Shown here one piece after another: positions 1 to 9,716 of a stretch of 64,000 nt of DNA (positions within the stretch are counted from its first letter, which is position 1; every line of letters starts with the position of its first letter). The stretch lies in NCBI RefSeq assembly GCF_050434145.1, contig NZ_JBNPVX010000007.1:17751-81750 (forward strand). Reading direction: 5' to 3'. The notes beneath the pieces are model-generated. The model was not told the origin of the DNA. It saw nothing but the letters and a program-made list of their open reading frames with translations, and did no database searches. The DNA is from JAISST01 sp050434145 (GTDB taxonomy: Bacteria; Fusobacteriota; Fusobacteriia; Fusobacteriales; Fusobacteriaceae). Made by a program: the position numbers and the translations under genes.

Positions 1-410
1 TATTTAGATTTCTTTATATTTTTCTTGTTACCATCAAGTGTATCTTGTAGTACACTACGAAATAGTCCTATTCCAATTCTCATATCAAAACTTGTTACAT
101 CACCACTCTTTGCAGACATACATTCTGGGTCTAAATTAAAAATTATGCTTGGATGTGTAGGATCAACCCCATGTGTATTTTGTATAAAGTTGTCATCTAT
201 ATTTAGATTAACATTAGTGCCTACAATCATATCTCCATTGTCAGAAAGTTTGGCTAAAAAAACAGACATTGGATCTTTATTTTGAGGAAGATTATTATTT
301 TCTTTTGGGGAATCAAATAGACTATTACTAATTCTAACTGTTGCATATGACATATTCACAAGCAATAAAGTGGATATCAATAAAATAATGAATTGATTTA
401 TTAATTTCAT
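1..410 (-). CDS. Exported protein of unknown function (3' part outside the window)
   Basis: Reading leftward from an ATG at 410 an open frame runs off the window edge. It begins MKLINQFIILLISTLLLVNM and has a clear Sec signal peptide: a lysine at position 3, a hydrophobic core, and likely cleavage after SYA near residue 23. The mature part is hydrophilic, with a Ser/Asn/Pro-rich stretch followed by segments resembling beta strands. I do not recognise a family. Its neighbour on the right is another exported protein read the same way. The call of an exported protein is firm; the function is unknown because only about 136 residues are visible. Confidence 0.7.
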   Translation of the reverse strand, partial: MKLINQFIILLISTLLLVNMSYATVRISNSLFDSPKENNNLPQNKDPMSVFLAKLSDNGDMIVGTNVNLNIDDNFIQNTHGVDPTHPSIIFNLDPECMSAKSGDVTSFDMRIGIGLFRSVLQDTLDGNKKNIKKSK

Positions 411-429
411 ATATTAAAACTCCTATTTT

Positions 430-1245
430 TTATTTATTATTTATTATTTTCCCATTTTCATCATAATTTTTTTCTGTATAATTATTAGCAGAAAATTTTA
501 TTTCGCTACTCATAGTGCCATTTGGATAATATGTTTTCATGCTAGTTATTTTATTTCCATCAATAATATTTTTTTCGGAAAGTATAGTCCCATTTTGGCT
601 ATATTCAAGTAATTTTCCACGACCATTAACATAATTACATTCAGATTTTAATGATTGATTACTATAGAATTCTTTTGATACTCCATTTAATTTCCCATTT
701 TTATAAATTTCTTCTTTATATAATATACCTTTTTCATCGTATTCTTTTCTATGACCAGATAGGTATCCATTAATATATGTTTCATCAATATTTAATTTTC
801 CATTTTTAAAATATTTTTTTCTATTACCATGTAATAAACCATCTTTGTACATCCCTTCCTCAGCAATTTTTTTATTTGAAAAATATCTTTTAAATTCTCC
901 AGATAATACTTCTTTGTCTAAGTAGAATTCTTCTATTTTATTTCCTGTTTTTTCATGATAGTGTACACCATAGGTTATATTTCCATTGATTTTATACTTT
1001 CTTAATAACATATTTTTTTTATCATATTCCTCTATCTGAGTGGATCTTCCATTTTCAAATTGATATTTTAAAGTATTGCCACTATCTTTTAGTGTAATGT
1101 GAGCCTCTCCTGTAAAAGGACTCTCATCATCTCTTTTATAATATAATTCCATATAGTCATTCCAAAAAATATTTTCAAGATTTTCACTTTTTCCATATAA
1201 AAAAGCACTTATTAAAAGTATAAAAAAAATAATTTCTTTTTTCAA
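430..1245 (-). CDS. Exported MORN-like/YwqK-family repeat protein
   Basis: The protein is a chain of about 22-residue repeats of the type 'G.Y.NGKL.G..K.Y..NG.L...E.Y', typical of YwqK-type proteins and MORN repeats. Examples are KDGLLHGNRKKYFKNGKLN, INGYLSGHRKEYDEKG and KNGKLNGVSKEFYSN. I choose a TTG start at 1245 because a strong ribosome site (GGAGAAGAG) lies 7-9 bases upstream. An ATG nine codons earlier has none and would bury the signal peptide (KKEIIFFILLISAFLYG). The protein is therefore exported. YwqK is annotated as an antitoxin of YwqJ, but no YwqJ partner is visible, so I infer only a repeat-based binding role. Confidence 0.8.
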   Translation of the reverse strand: MKKEIIFFILLISAFLYGKSENLENIFWNDYMELYYKRDDESPFTGEAHITLKDSGNTLKYQFENGRSTQIEEYDKKNMLLRKYKINGNITYGVHYHEKTGNKIEEFYLDKEVLSGEFKRYFSNKKIAEEGMYKDGLLHGNRKKYFKNGKLNIDETYINGYLSGHRKEYDEKGILYKEEIYKNGKLNGVSKEFYSNQSLKSECNYVNGRGKLLEYSQNGTILSEKNIIDGNKITSMKTYYPNGTMSSEIKFSANNYTEKNYDENGKIINNK

Positions 1246-1458
1246 TTTATCTCTTCTCCAGTGCCCAAACAAGCTGAGCCTTAATATTGTTAATATAAAA
1301 AATTTTTTTATAAGTTAGTCTATAATTAATTTCAAAATTTCATTCTAAGTAAGTCGTAAATATTATAATTCCCCATATTTTATATATGATACTTACTATT
1401 TGCTTTTAATTTTTTCTCTGTTGCTTTTGGTTTTGATTTTTTAACAATTTTTAGTTTT

Positions 1459-2490
1459 TTATTTATAATTCTCATCATCAAATAAATTACCATGTCTCTT
1501 ACAATCAAATAGTAGACAACCGCAAGTTTCTATGATTATATTTTTATTAATATCTATAACTGGCTTTTCAGCTCCATTTTTCAGCATGTCTTTTAATAAA
1601 TCTATTTCTTTTGCAAGCTTTAAAATATATTCGCTTTTCTCATCTTCTGTATCAAACTCCCATGAATCATCGTTATTCTCTATCTCTTTTATAGTCTCTA
1701 ATCTAGCATCAATCATGATTTGAAGTTGCTTTTTCCATATTTCAATATTTACTTTATAAAATGAGTAAGATAGATGTTCCCAATCCAGAAAATCAATCTC
1801 ATTTATACCTTGTTTTAACATTGAATTAACAGCCATTCCATAATTTTCCAATAAGAAATATATAAAACTTATCTCATAAGCATCTATATTTTCAAATTCA
1901 TCTTTTGCTATAGTTTCATACAATTCATCAGCGACTTTTTTAGTAATTTCAGGTTTATTTAAGGTAAATTCTGCAATTGCCAAGTTAAATTTGCTTTTAT
2001 TTTCTGCAACAAATTTATTACACAAAATGTGAAAATGTTCTTTTGCAAGTTGATAATTTCCAATTTTTAAATAACAACAACCTAAATTATGCATAACTCT
2101 ATAGCTTTCTTCTTTTTCATTTGCTATTTTTAAATAATTAATAGCCTTTTCATAATCACCATTTTCCATTAGCATAAATCCATATAGAGAATAAGGATAA
2201 AATGATTTGGGCTTCATATTTAGACATTCTTCAGATATTTGCATCGCTTTTTCTTTTTCCCACATCTCGAAATATAAATACCAAGCAAAGTTATGAGTAG
2301 ATTTTACTGTTTTTTTTGTATCATATGCCAGTTGAAAATATTTTAAATCTTCTTTATCCCTTATTAAAGATGGATTTTCAAAATATACTAATGCAATATT
2401 ATTTATTAAATCTAAATCTTGAGGATTTTTATTTAATTTTTCTAACATGTTTTTTAATTCTTCTTCTGTTGTTGCTGTATCTTGAACCAT
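1459..2490 (-). CDS. TPR-repeat protein, cytoplasmic
   Basis: 343 residues of repeated helix-turn-helix units with TPR spacing: AYDTKKTVKSTHNFAWYLYF, CLNMKPKSFYPYSLYGFMLM with ENGDYEKAINYLKIA, and HNLGCCYLKIGNYQLAKEHF (roughly residues 45-165). The second half is helical and less regular. No signal peptide is visible. The tail has two cysteines (CGCLLF) then DCKRHGN. The ATG at 2490 has an AAGGTG ribosome site seven bases upstream. It sits 12 bases downstream of the end of the exported paralogue pair and is probably co-transcribed. TPR proteins scaffold protein interactions; the partner is unknown. Confidence 0.75.
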   Translation of the reverse strand: MVQDTATTEEELKNMLEKLNKNPQDLDLINNIALVYFENPSLIRDKEDLKYFQLAYDTKKTVKSTHNFAWYLYFEMWEKEKAMQISEECLNMKPKSFYPYSLYGFMLMENGDYEKAINYLKIANEKEESYRVMHNLGCCYLKIGNYQLAKEHFHILCNKFVAENKSKFNLAIAEFTLNKPEITKKVADELYETIAKDEFENIDAYEISFIYFLLENYGMAVNSMLKQGINEIDFLDWEHLSYSFYKVNIEIWKKQLQIMIDARLETIKEIENNDDSWEFDTEDEKSEYILKLAKEIDLLKDMLKNGAEKPVIDINKNIIIETCGCLLFDCKRHGNLFDDENYK

Positions 2491-2502
2491 TAATTTTACA
2501 CC

Positions 2503-3957
2503 TTATTCCTTTAAATAATCATTTGGATCAAATCCTCCAGCTTCTATTACTTCAATTATGCTTTTCTTTATATCATCATTCTCGTAGTTAAGAAGGCACT
2601 CAATCAATTTGTTAACTTCATCACTATTTATTGTTCCACCAATTTCTGATAACTTATTTAGTAATGGTTTAACAAAATCTTTATTTTTCATTTTTATGAT
2701 AATATCACATGCCAAGAACAGAGTCTCTTCAGAAAAACTATCAAATCTCCCAATTATAAAATTTGTCAAAAATTTAGGATCATCCTTTACCAAGTTATTA
2801 AGCATTAATGAAATTACATCAATATCCTTATGATCAAAATTTATTTCATTTTTCTTTAGATATTTCTTTGTAATCTCCGTAGTTTTTTCCCTATTTTGTT
2901 TATATAATGATTTATAAACATCTTTTGATATATGATTACCTTCTAGCCACAACTTCATAAACACATCTTCATATTTTTTTGTAGAATGTTTTACACCCAT
3001 CATTACATTATTCAAATGTTCTATCATTCTCTCTTTTTTTCCTTTATTTTTTATTGAAAATGAAAAAAGTAACAAATCTTGTGCTTTTTTGTTATCAAAG
3101 AGTAAGACTGAATTAAATAAATTTTCAATATCATAGTATAAATCTTGCTGTGTTGATATCTTCTTTATTTCTTTTTCCAAATATGTAAGAAAATTCTCAT
3201 GTGGAAATATTTTTATTATTTCATATAAATCATGATATTTATATGTTGTAGCTGCTATATCATTGTGTGTAAAAAAAATTTCAAATTCTTTGTCATCAAA
3301 AGCATCTGTAATTATTTTTATATCTTCAGCTTTTTTATATTTAGCTAAAAGATAAAATGGATCTACACTTTTTCTTTGTAAAGCCAATTTTTTAATTTCT
3401 AAATATTCATCATTTGTACCTTTATAATTACTATAAGCTTTTTTTCTTGCTTTCAATGTAGAAGTTGTTAAGATTAAGGCCTTATCTAACTCTATTTTTT
3501 GCTTTTCTGTAAGGTTAATTAAACTTATTATATAATCACCAAATAAAATTGTTTCACCAAATATATATATATATACTATTTCATCATTATCTAAATGGTT
3601 CAAAATCATCGGAAAGAGGTCTACTGTCTTATCTTTACTCAAAATAGTAAAAGCATAAGCTTGAATTGCTGTATTTCTACAATTTGTCAAAGATATCAAT
3701 TCGTTTTTTGTAGCACTTTTTAATAATTGCTCATAAAATATTTGTTCTTGCTTTGCATTTTTCTCACATTGATAGTCATTATTGTAAATACTCCCTTCAA
3801 AATAATAATAATAGTTGTATCTTTTTTCTACCAAGTAATTTGATATTTCTGCAACAATAACACCTGTTTTGGTGGATAACTTTACTGATTCAGCACTTTT
3901 ATTTCCAAGTAGATTCATACTTAAAATTAATATTGTTATAATAATAAATTTTTTCAT
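2503..3957 (-). CDS. Exported helical-repeat protein, copy 1 of a tandem pair
   Basis: The ATG at 3957 has GGAGG eight bases upstream and opens a signal peptide (MKKFIIITILILSMNLLGN), so I prefer it to the ATG nine codons earlier. The 484-residue product is almost entirely helical and HEAT-like. It is paralogous to the next upstream gene: both have a SLTNCRN/ELTSHPN segment followed by a HEAT-like helix, both share LWLEGN followed by a Y..LY..N motif near the middle, and both end GGFDP.(D/Y)YL. The two are adjacent, suggesting local duplication and probably one operon. I cannot assign a family; a periplasmic scaffold is a guess. Confidence 0.75.
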   Translation of the reverse strand: MKKFIIITILILSMNLLGNKSAESVKLSTKTGVIVAEISNYLVEKRYNYYYYFEGSIYNNDYQCEKNAKQEQIFYEQLLKSATKNELISLTNCRNTAIQAYAFTILSKDKTVDLFPMILNHLDNDEIVYIYIFGETILFGDYIISLINLTEKQKIELDKALILTTSTLKARKKAYSNYKGTNDEYLEIKKLALQRKSVDPFYLLAKYKKAEDIKIITDAFDDKEFEIFFTHNDIAATTYKYHDLYEIIKIFPHENFLTYLEKEIKKISTQQDLYYDIENLFNSVLLFDNKKAQDLLLFSFSIKNKGKKERMIEHLNNVMMGVKHSTKKYEDVFMKLWLEGNHISKDVYKSLYKQNREKTTEITKKYLKKNEINFDHKDIDVISLMLNNLVKDDPKFLTNFIIGRFDSFSEETLFLACDIIIKMKNKDFVKPLLNKLSEIGGTINSDEVNKLIECLLNYENDDIKKSIIEVIEAGGFDPNDYLKE

Positions 3958-3989
3958 AATTTTTTCCTCCAAAACCATATTCATTAGAT

Positions 3990-5435
3990 CTATTTTTCAT
4001 TCAAATAATAAACTGGATCAAAACCTCCTTCATTAACAACTATTTCTCGTACTCTTTTATTGATTTTATCATCTTTATATGAATGAAGGCATTTTATAAG
4101 TTCTTTTATAAAGGCATCATCAACCATTCCTATTTCAGTGAGTCTATCAAGAAGTGGTGCAACCAATTTAGGATTTTTCATTTTTATTATCATTTCTGAA
4201 AAACATTCAAATCTTTCCAGATCCATATTTTTTATTTTTTCTACTAACAAATCAGCCAATAAATCTGACGAATCTCTAAATAATGTTTTATACATTTTGT
4301 CACTCACATTACTATCTATATTAGATAAAAATTCTTTTTCTTGAAGCTTTTGATATGTAATTTTAATTGTTTCAATTTTATTATGAGCATATAAGTAATC
4401 ATATATTTCTTCTGACAACTGATTTCCCTCTAACCATAATTTTTTATAAATTTGAATATATTTTGGTTTTCTATATTTTATATCATTCATTAAAATAAAC
4501 AAAGACTTAATTTTCTGCCTTTTAATGGGTCTATTTTTCAAAGAAAATATTGAATTCAATAATTCAAAGGATTTGTCATTGTCAAAAATAACTATTGATT
4601 TATACATATTAATATCATCATCCTCATCTCCATAAACAGTTGACATTCTTTTCATTTCTTTTTCCAAATATAATAAAAACTTTTCATTAGGAAATATTTT
4701 TATAATATTATATAAATGTTCTGCCTTTTCAACTCTTTTTCCTTTTCTTTTAATATTAGCTTGATTTATGAAGGTGTCATCATTCAATTCATTAATAATC
4801 AAATCTATATCTTCAATTTTTTTATAACTAGCTAGAATATATAATAACTGTGGGTTAACTTTTTTGACTACTGCTTCCTTGATCTTTGTATAGTAGTTTT
4901 CTGTTGGTTTAAAATTTTTCACTGCATCTTCTCTTGCTATTAAATTAGACCATTTCTCAAGCAATGATATATAAAGTTCTTGCTTTTTATTATGGTCTAA
5001 TCTGGCTAGAGAGATCATGTAATCTCCTACATAAATTCTTTTCTTTGAATTTTGTCCATATACAGATATTTCATTATAATCTGTCAAATGTTCCAATACT
5101 ATTGGAAGCAAATCTACACTTTTATCTTCTGTTAAAACTAAAAATCCATAGCTTCTAACATTTTCATTTGGATGACTTGTTAGTTCTATCAACTCTTCTT
5201 TATTCGCTACTTTTTTTAATTTTTCATAAAGAAGAGATTCATTTTTATGAATAACTTCGTTCTCTAGTGCTTTAAAAGTCGTTGCTGAAAGCATTTTGTA
5301 TCTTTTCTCAGGAGATTTTATTATCTCTTCCACAACTTCCAATGTTTCCTTAGAAATCTTACTTTCATCATAATTCCATTGTCCAAACGAGTTTAAAAAT
5401 AACATTATCATTAATATCAAAAAGCTTTTTTTCAT
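3990..5435 (-). CDS. Exported helical-repeat protein, copy 2 of a tandem pair
   Basis: Paralogue of the downstream gene with the same overall plan: signal peptide (MKKSFLILMIMLFLNSFGQ), an early segment ELTSHPNENVRSYGFLVLTE that looks like a HEAT/armadillo unit, LWLEGNQLSEEIYDYLYAHN in the middle, and a C-terminus GGFDPVYYLNEK. The ATG at 5435 has GGGAGA five to six bases upstream; four codons further up is another ATG without one. Roughly 32 bases separate it from its sister gene. Divergence between the two is substantial, so the duplication is old. The function is unknown. Confidence 0.75.
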   Translation of the reverse strand: MKKSFLILMIMLFLNSFGQWNYDESKISKETLEVVEEIIKSPEKRYKMLSATTFKALENEVIHKNESLLYEKLKKVANKEELIELTSHPNENVRSYGFLVLTEDKSVDLLPIVLEHLTDYNEISVYGQNSKKRIYVGDYMISLARLDHNKKQELYISLLEKWSNLIAREDAVKNFKPTENYYTKIKEAVVKKVNPQLLYILASYKKIEDIDLIINELNDDTFINQANIKRKGKRVEKAEHLYNIIKIFPNEKFLLYLEKEMKRMSTVYGDEDDDINMYKSIVIFDNDKSFELLNSIFSLKNRPIKRQKIKSLFILMNDIKYRKPKYIQIYKKLWLEGNQLSEEIYDYLYAHNKIETIKITYQKLQEKEFLSNIDSNVSDKMYKTLFRDSSDLLADLLVEKIKNMDLERFECFSEMIIKMKNPKLVAPLLDRLTEIGMVDDAFIKELIKCLHSYKDDKINKRVREIVVNEGGFDPVYYLNEK

Positions 5436-5543
5436 AAGTTCTCCCATTATTTATTTTTATAAATATTTTTATAATTTTAGTTTTATAAAAATCTATAGTT
5501 ATATGTATACATATAACTATAATAATGTATATTAAATACTGTT

Positions 5544-6731
5544 TCACATAATAAATTTACCAGCTACATAACCAGTAACAAAAGCAATGGTAATATTATA
5601 TCCACCTGTATATGCATTCATATCCAATATTTCACCACAAAAAGCTAAGTTATTTGTGAGCTTGGAATGCATCGTTTTGGGATCTACTTCTTTTATATTA
5701 ATACCCCCATTGGTAACAAATGCATTGGCTAGACCTTTGGTAGTATACACAGTCATTGGAAATTTTTTCAAATAAGCTATATACTCGTCTTTATTTTTAC
5801 TAACACTTGGGGTATTATTCTTTATAAATTCTAGTAATCTTTTAGGAAGATTATATTTTTTACCAAGATTATCCAATGAATTTTCTTTTAAATCTATTTC
5901 CAGTTGTGCCCAATTCGTATTAGGTAAAAAATCAATAGTCAAATTAACTAGACTTTCTTTCTCCAATATCTTTTGAACAAAAAAACTAGATCTCAATGGA
6001 CCTGGCCCAGACAATCCAAAATGTGTAAATATCAAATCATGAGTTATCCTATGTTTTATTTTTCCTTTTTGATAAATACTTAATTCTACATCTTGAAATG
6101 ACAGCCCTTGAAGAGTTTTTTCTTTTATAAAATTATCATTTGAAACCAATGGCACTTCTGCTGGTAATAATTCTGTAATAATATGACCAAATAATTCAGC
6201 TAATTTATAACCACTTCCATCAGAACCAGTATCTCTATAGCTATTCCCCCCTGTAGCAATTATCAAGTAATCATAATAAATTTTATCATTGTTAGAAATT
6301 AAATGATTTGTATTTATATCAATACTATCTATTTTTTTATTAAATAATATTTCTATATTCAAATCGTATAATTTATTAGTTAAAACTTCTATGATATCTT
6401 CTGATTTATTACTTTTGGGGAAAACTCTATTATGGTCTTCTATCTTTAATTGACATCCTTCATTTATAAAAAATTCTTGAATTGATTTGGAATTGAATTC
6501 ATTTAATCCACTATACAAAAATTTTCCATTTTTAACTACAGATTTAATTATTTCCGTATTGTCTACATCTGCAGTAATATTGCATCTTCCTCCACCTGTA
6601 AGTTGCAGTTTTCTACCTATTCTATCATTACTTTCTAGTAATATTACATTCAAATCTGGGTGATGAATTTTAGCTGAAATAGCCGCCATCACTCCTGCTG
6701 GTCCAGCACCAATTATACAGAGTTGTTTCAT
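5544..6731 (-). CDS. HI0933/YhiN-family FAD-dependent oxidoreductase
   Basis: The N-terminus MKQLCIIGAGPAGVMAAISA carries the dinucleotide-binding GxGxxG motif, followed by the family signature LTGGGRCNIT near residue 50. A second FAD contact (YLIIATGGNS) and the C-terminal GGYNITIAFVTGYVAGK complete the HI0933-like fold. About 395 residues is the usual length. The ATG at 6731 with AGGAGA seven bases upstream fits better than an earlier ATG that adds 24 non-conserved residues. The family is widely conserved but its substrate is not established. It is a cytoplasmic enzyme amid exported proteins, probably with its own promoter. Confidence 0.9.
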   Translation of the reverse strand: MKQLCIIGAGPAGVMAAISAKIHHPDLNVILLESNDRIGRKLQLTGGGRCNITADVDNTEIIKSVVKNGKFLYSGLNEFNSKSIQEFFINEGCQLKIEDHNRVFPKSNKSEDIIEVLTNKLYDLNIEILFNKKIDSIDINTNHLISNNDKIYYDYLIIATGGNSYRDTGSDGSGYKLAELFGHIITELLPAEVPLVSNDNFIKEKTLQGLSFQDVELSIYQKGKIKHRITHDLIFTHFGLSGPGPLRSSFFVQKILEKESLVNLTIDFLPNTNWAQLEIDLKENSLDNLGKKYNLPKRLLEFIKNNTPSVSKNKDEYIAYLKKFPMTVYTTKGLANAFVTNGGINIKEVDPKTMHSKLTNNLAFCGEILDMNAYTGGYNITIAFVTGYVAGKFIM

Positions 6732-6803
6732 ATTATTTCTCCTAGTATGTGTCAAATATTTATTGTACAAAATATAGTGTACATTTTTTATTAAAATATA
6801 CAA

Positions 6804-7646
6804 TTACTCATATCTCTCAAATTTTTCTCCATTCCATTTGTACAAGTATGGTGATATTTCATAACTACCTGTTTTGTGTGATTCGATAGCTATTTTTCTA
6901 ATTCTATCTATTCCTTCTTTATTTTCACTTCCAGTGATTAATAATAAATCTCTATTGGGAATAGCTATAATAAAATCTCCATCTACATCAAAATTTTCTT
7001 TTGTCCACAAGCCCTTCCATAATATTAAAGTGGCTTCATAATCTCCATCAGCTATAATCATATAAGTACCATTTTTACTATCTTTCTTTATATTAGGTAG
7101 CATTTTAAGTAAATTTTCAATAGAATTATTGAGTAATTCTTCTTTGGGAATCCCTATTTCTTTATAACTTTCATTATTAAAATAAGAAATAGAATTAGGT
7201 TTATCTTCTGCATACATTATCACTAGATCTTCGTTATAATCTTCATAAAATACTTTATTTTTTCCATCTTTCTCCATTAATTTTTTCATTTCGTCCAAAT
7301 ATTTTCTTGATTTTATTACAGGAACAATCCTTGACATATTTATTGGAGCTTTTGGTGCATATATCTCAACTGAAGCATTTATATATTTTGCTATGATGTT
7401 ATTTATGTTATCAGGATTTTGCTTGTATTCATTATATGAGTTATCAAGAAAGTGTTGGTAATCTAGATCATTATGTTTTCCAGTAATAGCCAAATAGCCT
7501 GTTATTTTGAAATCAACTTCTGTAAAAACCTTTTGCAATTCTTTTTGATAGTATTTTGCATATTCTTTTTCATTCATAATTTTAGTATTATCCCCACAGC
7601 TAAATAATAATGGTAATATTACTAATATTTTTATTATCTTTTTCAC
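6804..7646 (-). CDS. Lipoprotein of unknown function
   Basis: A GTG start at 7646 with AAGGAG upstream opens MKKIIKILVILPLLFSCGDN, a textbook lipoprotein signal with the lipidated cysteine at position 17. The 260-residue mature domain is mixed alpha/beta with no motif I recognise. It ends near the start of the flavoprotein gene but is unlikely to be functionally tied to it. Upstream is the family of PH-like membrane proteins. Membrane anchoring is well supported; the role is unknown. Confidence 0.8.
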   Translation of the reverse strand: MKKIIKILVILPLLFSCGDNTKIMNEKEYAKYYQKELQKVFTEVDFKITGYLAITGKHNDLDYQHFLDNSYNEYKQNPDNINNIIAKYINASVEIYAPKAPINMSRIVPVIKSRKYLDEMKKLMEKDGKNKVFYEDYNEDLVIMYAEDKPNSISYFNNESYKEIGIPKEELLNNSIENLLKMLPNIKKDSKNGTYMIIADGDYEATLILWKGLWTKENFDVDGDFIIAIPNRDLLLITGSENKEGIDRIRKIAIESHKTGSYEISPYLYKWNGEKFERYE

Positions 7647-7674
7647 AAAAATCTCCTTAATATCGTTTTGATAA

Positions 7675-8169
7675 CTATCTATAAAAATCTTTGTCCAAAA
7701 TAATTTTTCTATTTTCTAAGTAAAATTTCATTAATAATTCTTGTATATCTTCACTACTCATATCAAGTTCGTATAATGGTATTTTATAATCCTCAATATA
7801 TGATTTCCCATTTATCTTTTTTAAAAAATATACTTTACTTATTTTCCCATTAAAGTCAAATCTCTTTATTTTATTCCATGGAATTACAATTTTATTAATC
7901 TCTAATGTTTCTTCTCCTAATATTAGAGCAAGTTTTCCATAAGATGTAATCCCATTAAACATACATGTTACAAATAGTATTATATACAATATAGGTATCA
8001 TTACTTCAGCAGAATCTTTTGTGTATAAAATCATCATAAATATAAAAAAAGTAATACCTATTATTCCAAATAATATTAAAACTATTGATCCCACTTTACT
8101 ATAAGATATTAGAATTTCATTATTTTCATTTACTTTATAATTATCTATTTTAAATTCACCCCAATTCAA
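7675..8169 (-). CDS. Membrane protein with C-terminal PH-like domain (paralogue A)
   Basis: Two hydrophobic segments (about residues 28-50 and 58-78) are followed by a soluble segment with LALILGEETLEINKIVIPWN, the strand-turn-strand with a Pro-Trp typical of bacterial PH-like (STM3941/bPH-type) domains. It closes with a helix, KFYLENRKIILDKDF. The same layout and ending recur in the two intact genes and one broken copy upstream. The start is uncertain: the longest frame begins with TTG at 8169 overlapping the stop of the broken copy, and no good ribosome site is visible. The function is unknown. Confidence 0.65.
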   Translation of the reverse strand: MNWGEFKIDNYKVNENNEILISYSKVGSIVLILFGIIGITFFIFMMILYTKDSAEVMIPILYIILFVTCMFNGITSYGKLALILGEETLEINKIVIPWNKIKRFDFNGKISKVYFLKKINGKSYIEDYKIPLYELDMSSEDIQELLMKFYLENRKIILDKDFYR

Positions 8170-8515
8170 TATCTATAAAAATCTTTTTTATGTATATTCC
8201 ATATTTAAACATCATGATTAAGATGATGGGGGGTTTTTCTCCAAAATTCACCATAATATACTCTTTTATCTCTTTAATACAATTGTCTTGCGGACTTTAT
8301 AGACAAAAATATAGTATTACTGCAGTAATAGCAGATATTATATATATTGATTCAGGGCTCATGTCAACATGTCCATCTATACTATCTATACTATATAATA
8401 TAATTCCAAAATATGTTAACATTGCTAAACACAAAAACCTAGAAATTAATATTTGGATCACTTTACATCTTTTATAATAAACTGTTAGCTCATTTTTTAT
8501 TTTATAATATTTCAA
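8166..8515 (-). pseudogene. Degenerate paralogue of the PH-like membrane protein family
   Basis: An open frame from 8515 (MKYYKIKNELTVYYKRCKVI, then two hydrophobic segments) matches the N-terminal half of its neighbours but stops at 8297, exactly where the PH-like part should begin. Further on, in another frame, the family ending survives as KKDFYRY followed by TGA (8166-8168), matching the LDKDFYR ending of the next gene. I infer one ancestral copy that lost most of its PH-like core by deletion and frameshift. The N-terminal 72 residues could still be made as a small membrane protein. Confidence 0.55.
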
Positions 8516-8552
8516 TTTTCACCTCAAATACAGCAAAAAATTATTTTCTTCT

Positions 8553-9089
8553 TTACTCATCATATAAATTAACCATTTCTTCCTCAAACACATAAGTACG
8601 CATTTCATAATCCCATTTTTTACACAAATCCTTATTTAAAAATATTTTCCTATTTTTCATATAAAACTCTTCTACTAACTTCATGAATTTTTCATGCTCA
8701 ATATCAAACTCGCTAGTTTCAACAGTGATAAATTCATCTAATGGATCATATTTACTATTCTCTATCAAGCGTATTACAATTTCATTCTCAAAACTCTTTA
8801 TCCATATTATTTCTTTCCAAGGAATGGTTTTATTCTGGTATTCAAACATATCTTTTGTTAATATTAAGTTTTCTATATGTTGTCCAAATGATTTATCTGG
8901 TGTTTGACCTACTAGTGCACTGATTAATATTAATATTACTATCACAGCACCAATAGTAAATATCAGTATAGGATTAATCCAAATTAGGATAAAAGATAAA
9001 AATAATATGAAAATAAATATTATTACATTTCTAACTGAGAAAACATCTTGATTTTTCTCTTTTTTTCTTTCTATAATAACTTTTTCCAT
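8553..9089 (-). CDS. Membrane protein with C-terminal PH-like domain (paralogue B)
   Basis: Same architecture as paralogue A: a short charged N-terminus (MEKVIIERKKEKNQDVF), two transmembrane segments from about residue 20 to 65, then LTKDMFEYQNKTIPWKEIIW and a closing helix EFYMKNRKIFLNKDL. It carries an extra acidic tail ending NLYDE. The ATG at 9089 has GGAG seven bases upstream; a second ATG four codons earlier is less well placed. Tandem position with A and C points to local duplication. The function is unknown; PH-like domains on membrane anchors usually bind lipid or a partner protein. Confidence 0.7.
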   Translation of the reverse strand: MEKVIIERKKEKNQDVFSVRNVIIFIFILFLSFILIWINPILIFTIGAVIVILILISALVGQTPDKSFGQHIENLILTKDMFEYQNKTIPWKEIIWIKSFENEIVIRLIENSKYDPLDEFITVETSEFDIEHEKFMKLVEEFYMKNRKIFLNKDLCKKWDYEMRTYVFEEEMVNLYDE

Positions 9090-9206
9090 ACTAAACTCCA
9101 AACAATCAAACTATAGCTACAAAAACTTTCGTTTAATCATATTATTTTTACTCTTTGCGCTTTTTTCATTATTATCAAAGTGGTGATCCATAGACCATAT
9201 CATTTA

Positions 9207-9716
9207 CTATATATAATATCTCTTATCTAATATCCAGCCTGTTATTTCTTCATGTTTTTCCATATATATATTAATTAGTACAAATAATTTTTCATTTGTT
9301 ATTTCCAAATCATCTGTCCATATTGTAAATTTTATTTCATCACTAAAGATAGATTCTTCTCCAATATAGTGAATTACTTTCTTTAAAATTAGTGTTATCC
9401 CTTTTTCTCGTAGTCTTGCTTCATAGACATTACTCCACAGTATAAACTTACCTTTCCAAATAATACCTTTATTGTTTAATATTAGGGCTATCTCACTTCT
9501 TCCACATATATTTACTATAGTATAAATTAATGCTATAATTGAGATTAGTGGGTATATTAGTAATTTTATATCTCCAAAATCATTTATACCAGTCTCATGC
9601 AAAACAAGAAATATTGGAATACTAATCATAGACCAACACAGCCTATAGATTATCTTTCCTGCAGACTTGCTGCTATTATAATTTACTGTTACTTCATCAT
9701 TATTTTTATTTTCCAT
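9207..9716 (-). CDS. Membrane protein with C-terminal PH-like domain (paralogue C)
   Basis: Most divergent of the set: MENKNNDEVTVNYNSSKSAG, two transmembrane segments, then SEIALILNNKGIIWKGKFIL with the Trp-containing strand turn, and a final helix IYMEKHEEITGWILDKRYYI that keeps the family ending. I use the ATG at 9716; a TTG seven codons earlier is also open, and the nearest GAGG is about 14 bases from the ATG, so the start is not settled. Likely co-transcribed with paralogues A and B. Confidence 0.65.
   Translation of the reverse strand: MENKNNDEVTVNYNSSKSAGKIIYRLCWSMISIPIFLVLHETGINDFGDIKLLIYPLISIIALIYTIVNICGRSEIALILNNKGIIWKGKFILWSNVYEARLREKGITLILKKVIHYIGEESIFSDEIKFTIWTDDLEITNEKLFVLINIYMEKHEEITGWILDKRYYI

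Noticed and set aside
430..1245. Calling the MORN/YwqK protein an antitoxin.
   Set aside because: It has an export signal and no YwqJ-like toxin gene beside it.
8190..8477. A 95-codon plus-strand frame opposite the broken PH-like copy.
   Set aside because: It is antisense to a region that clearly encodes a paralogue on the minus strand.
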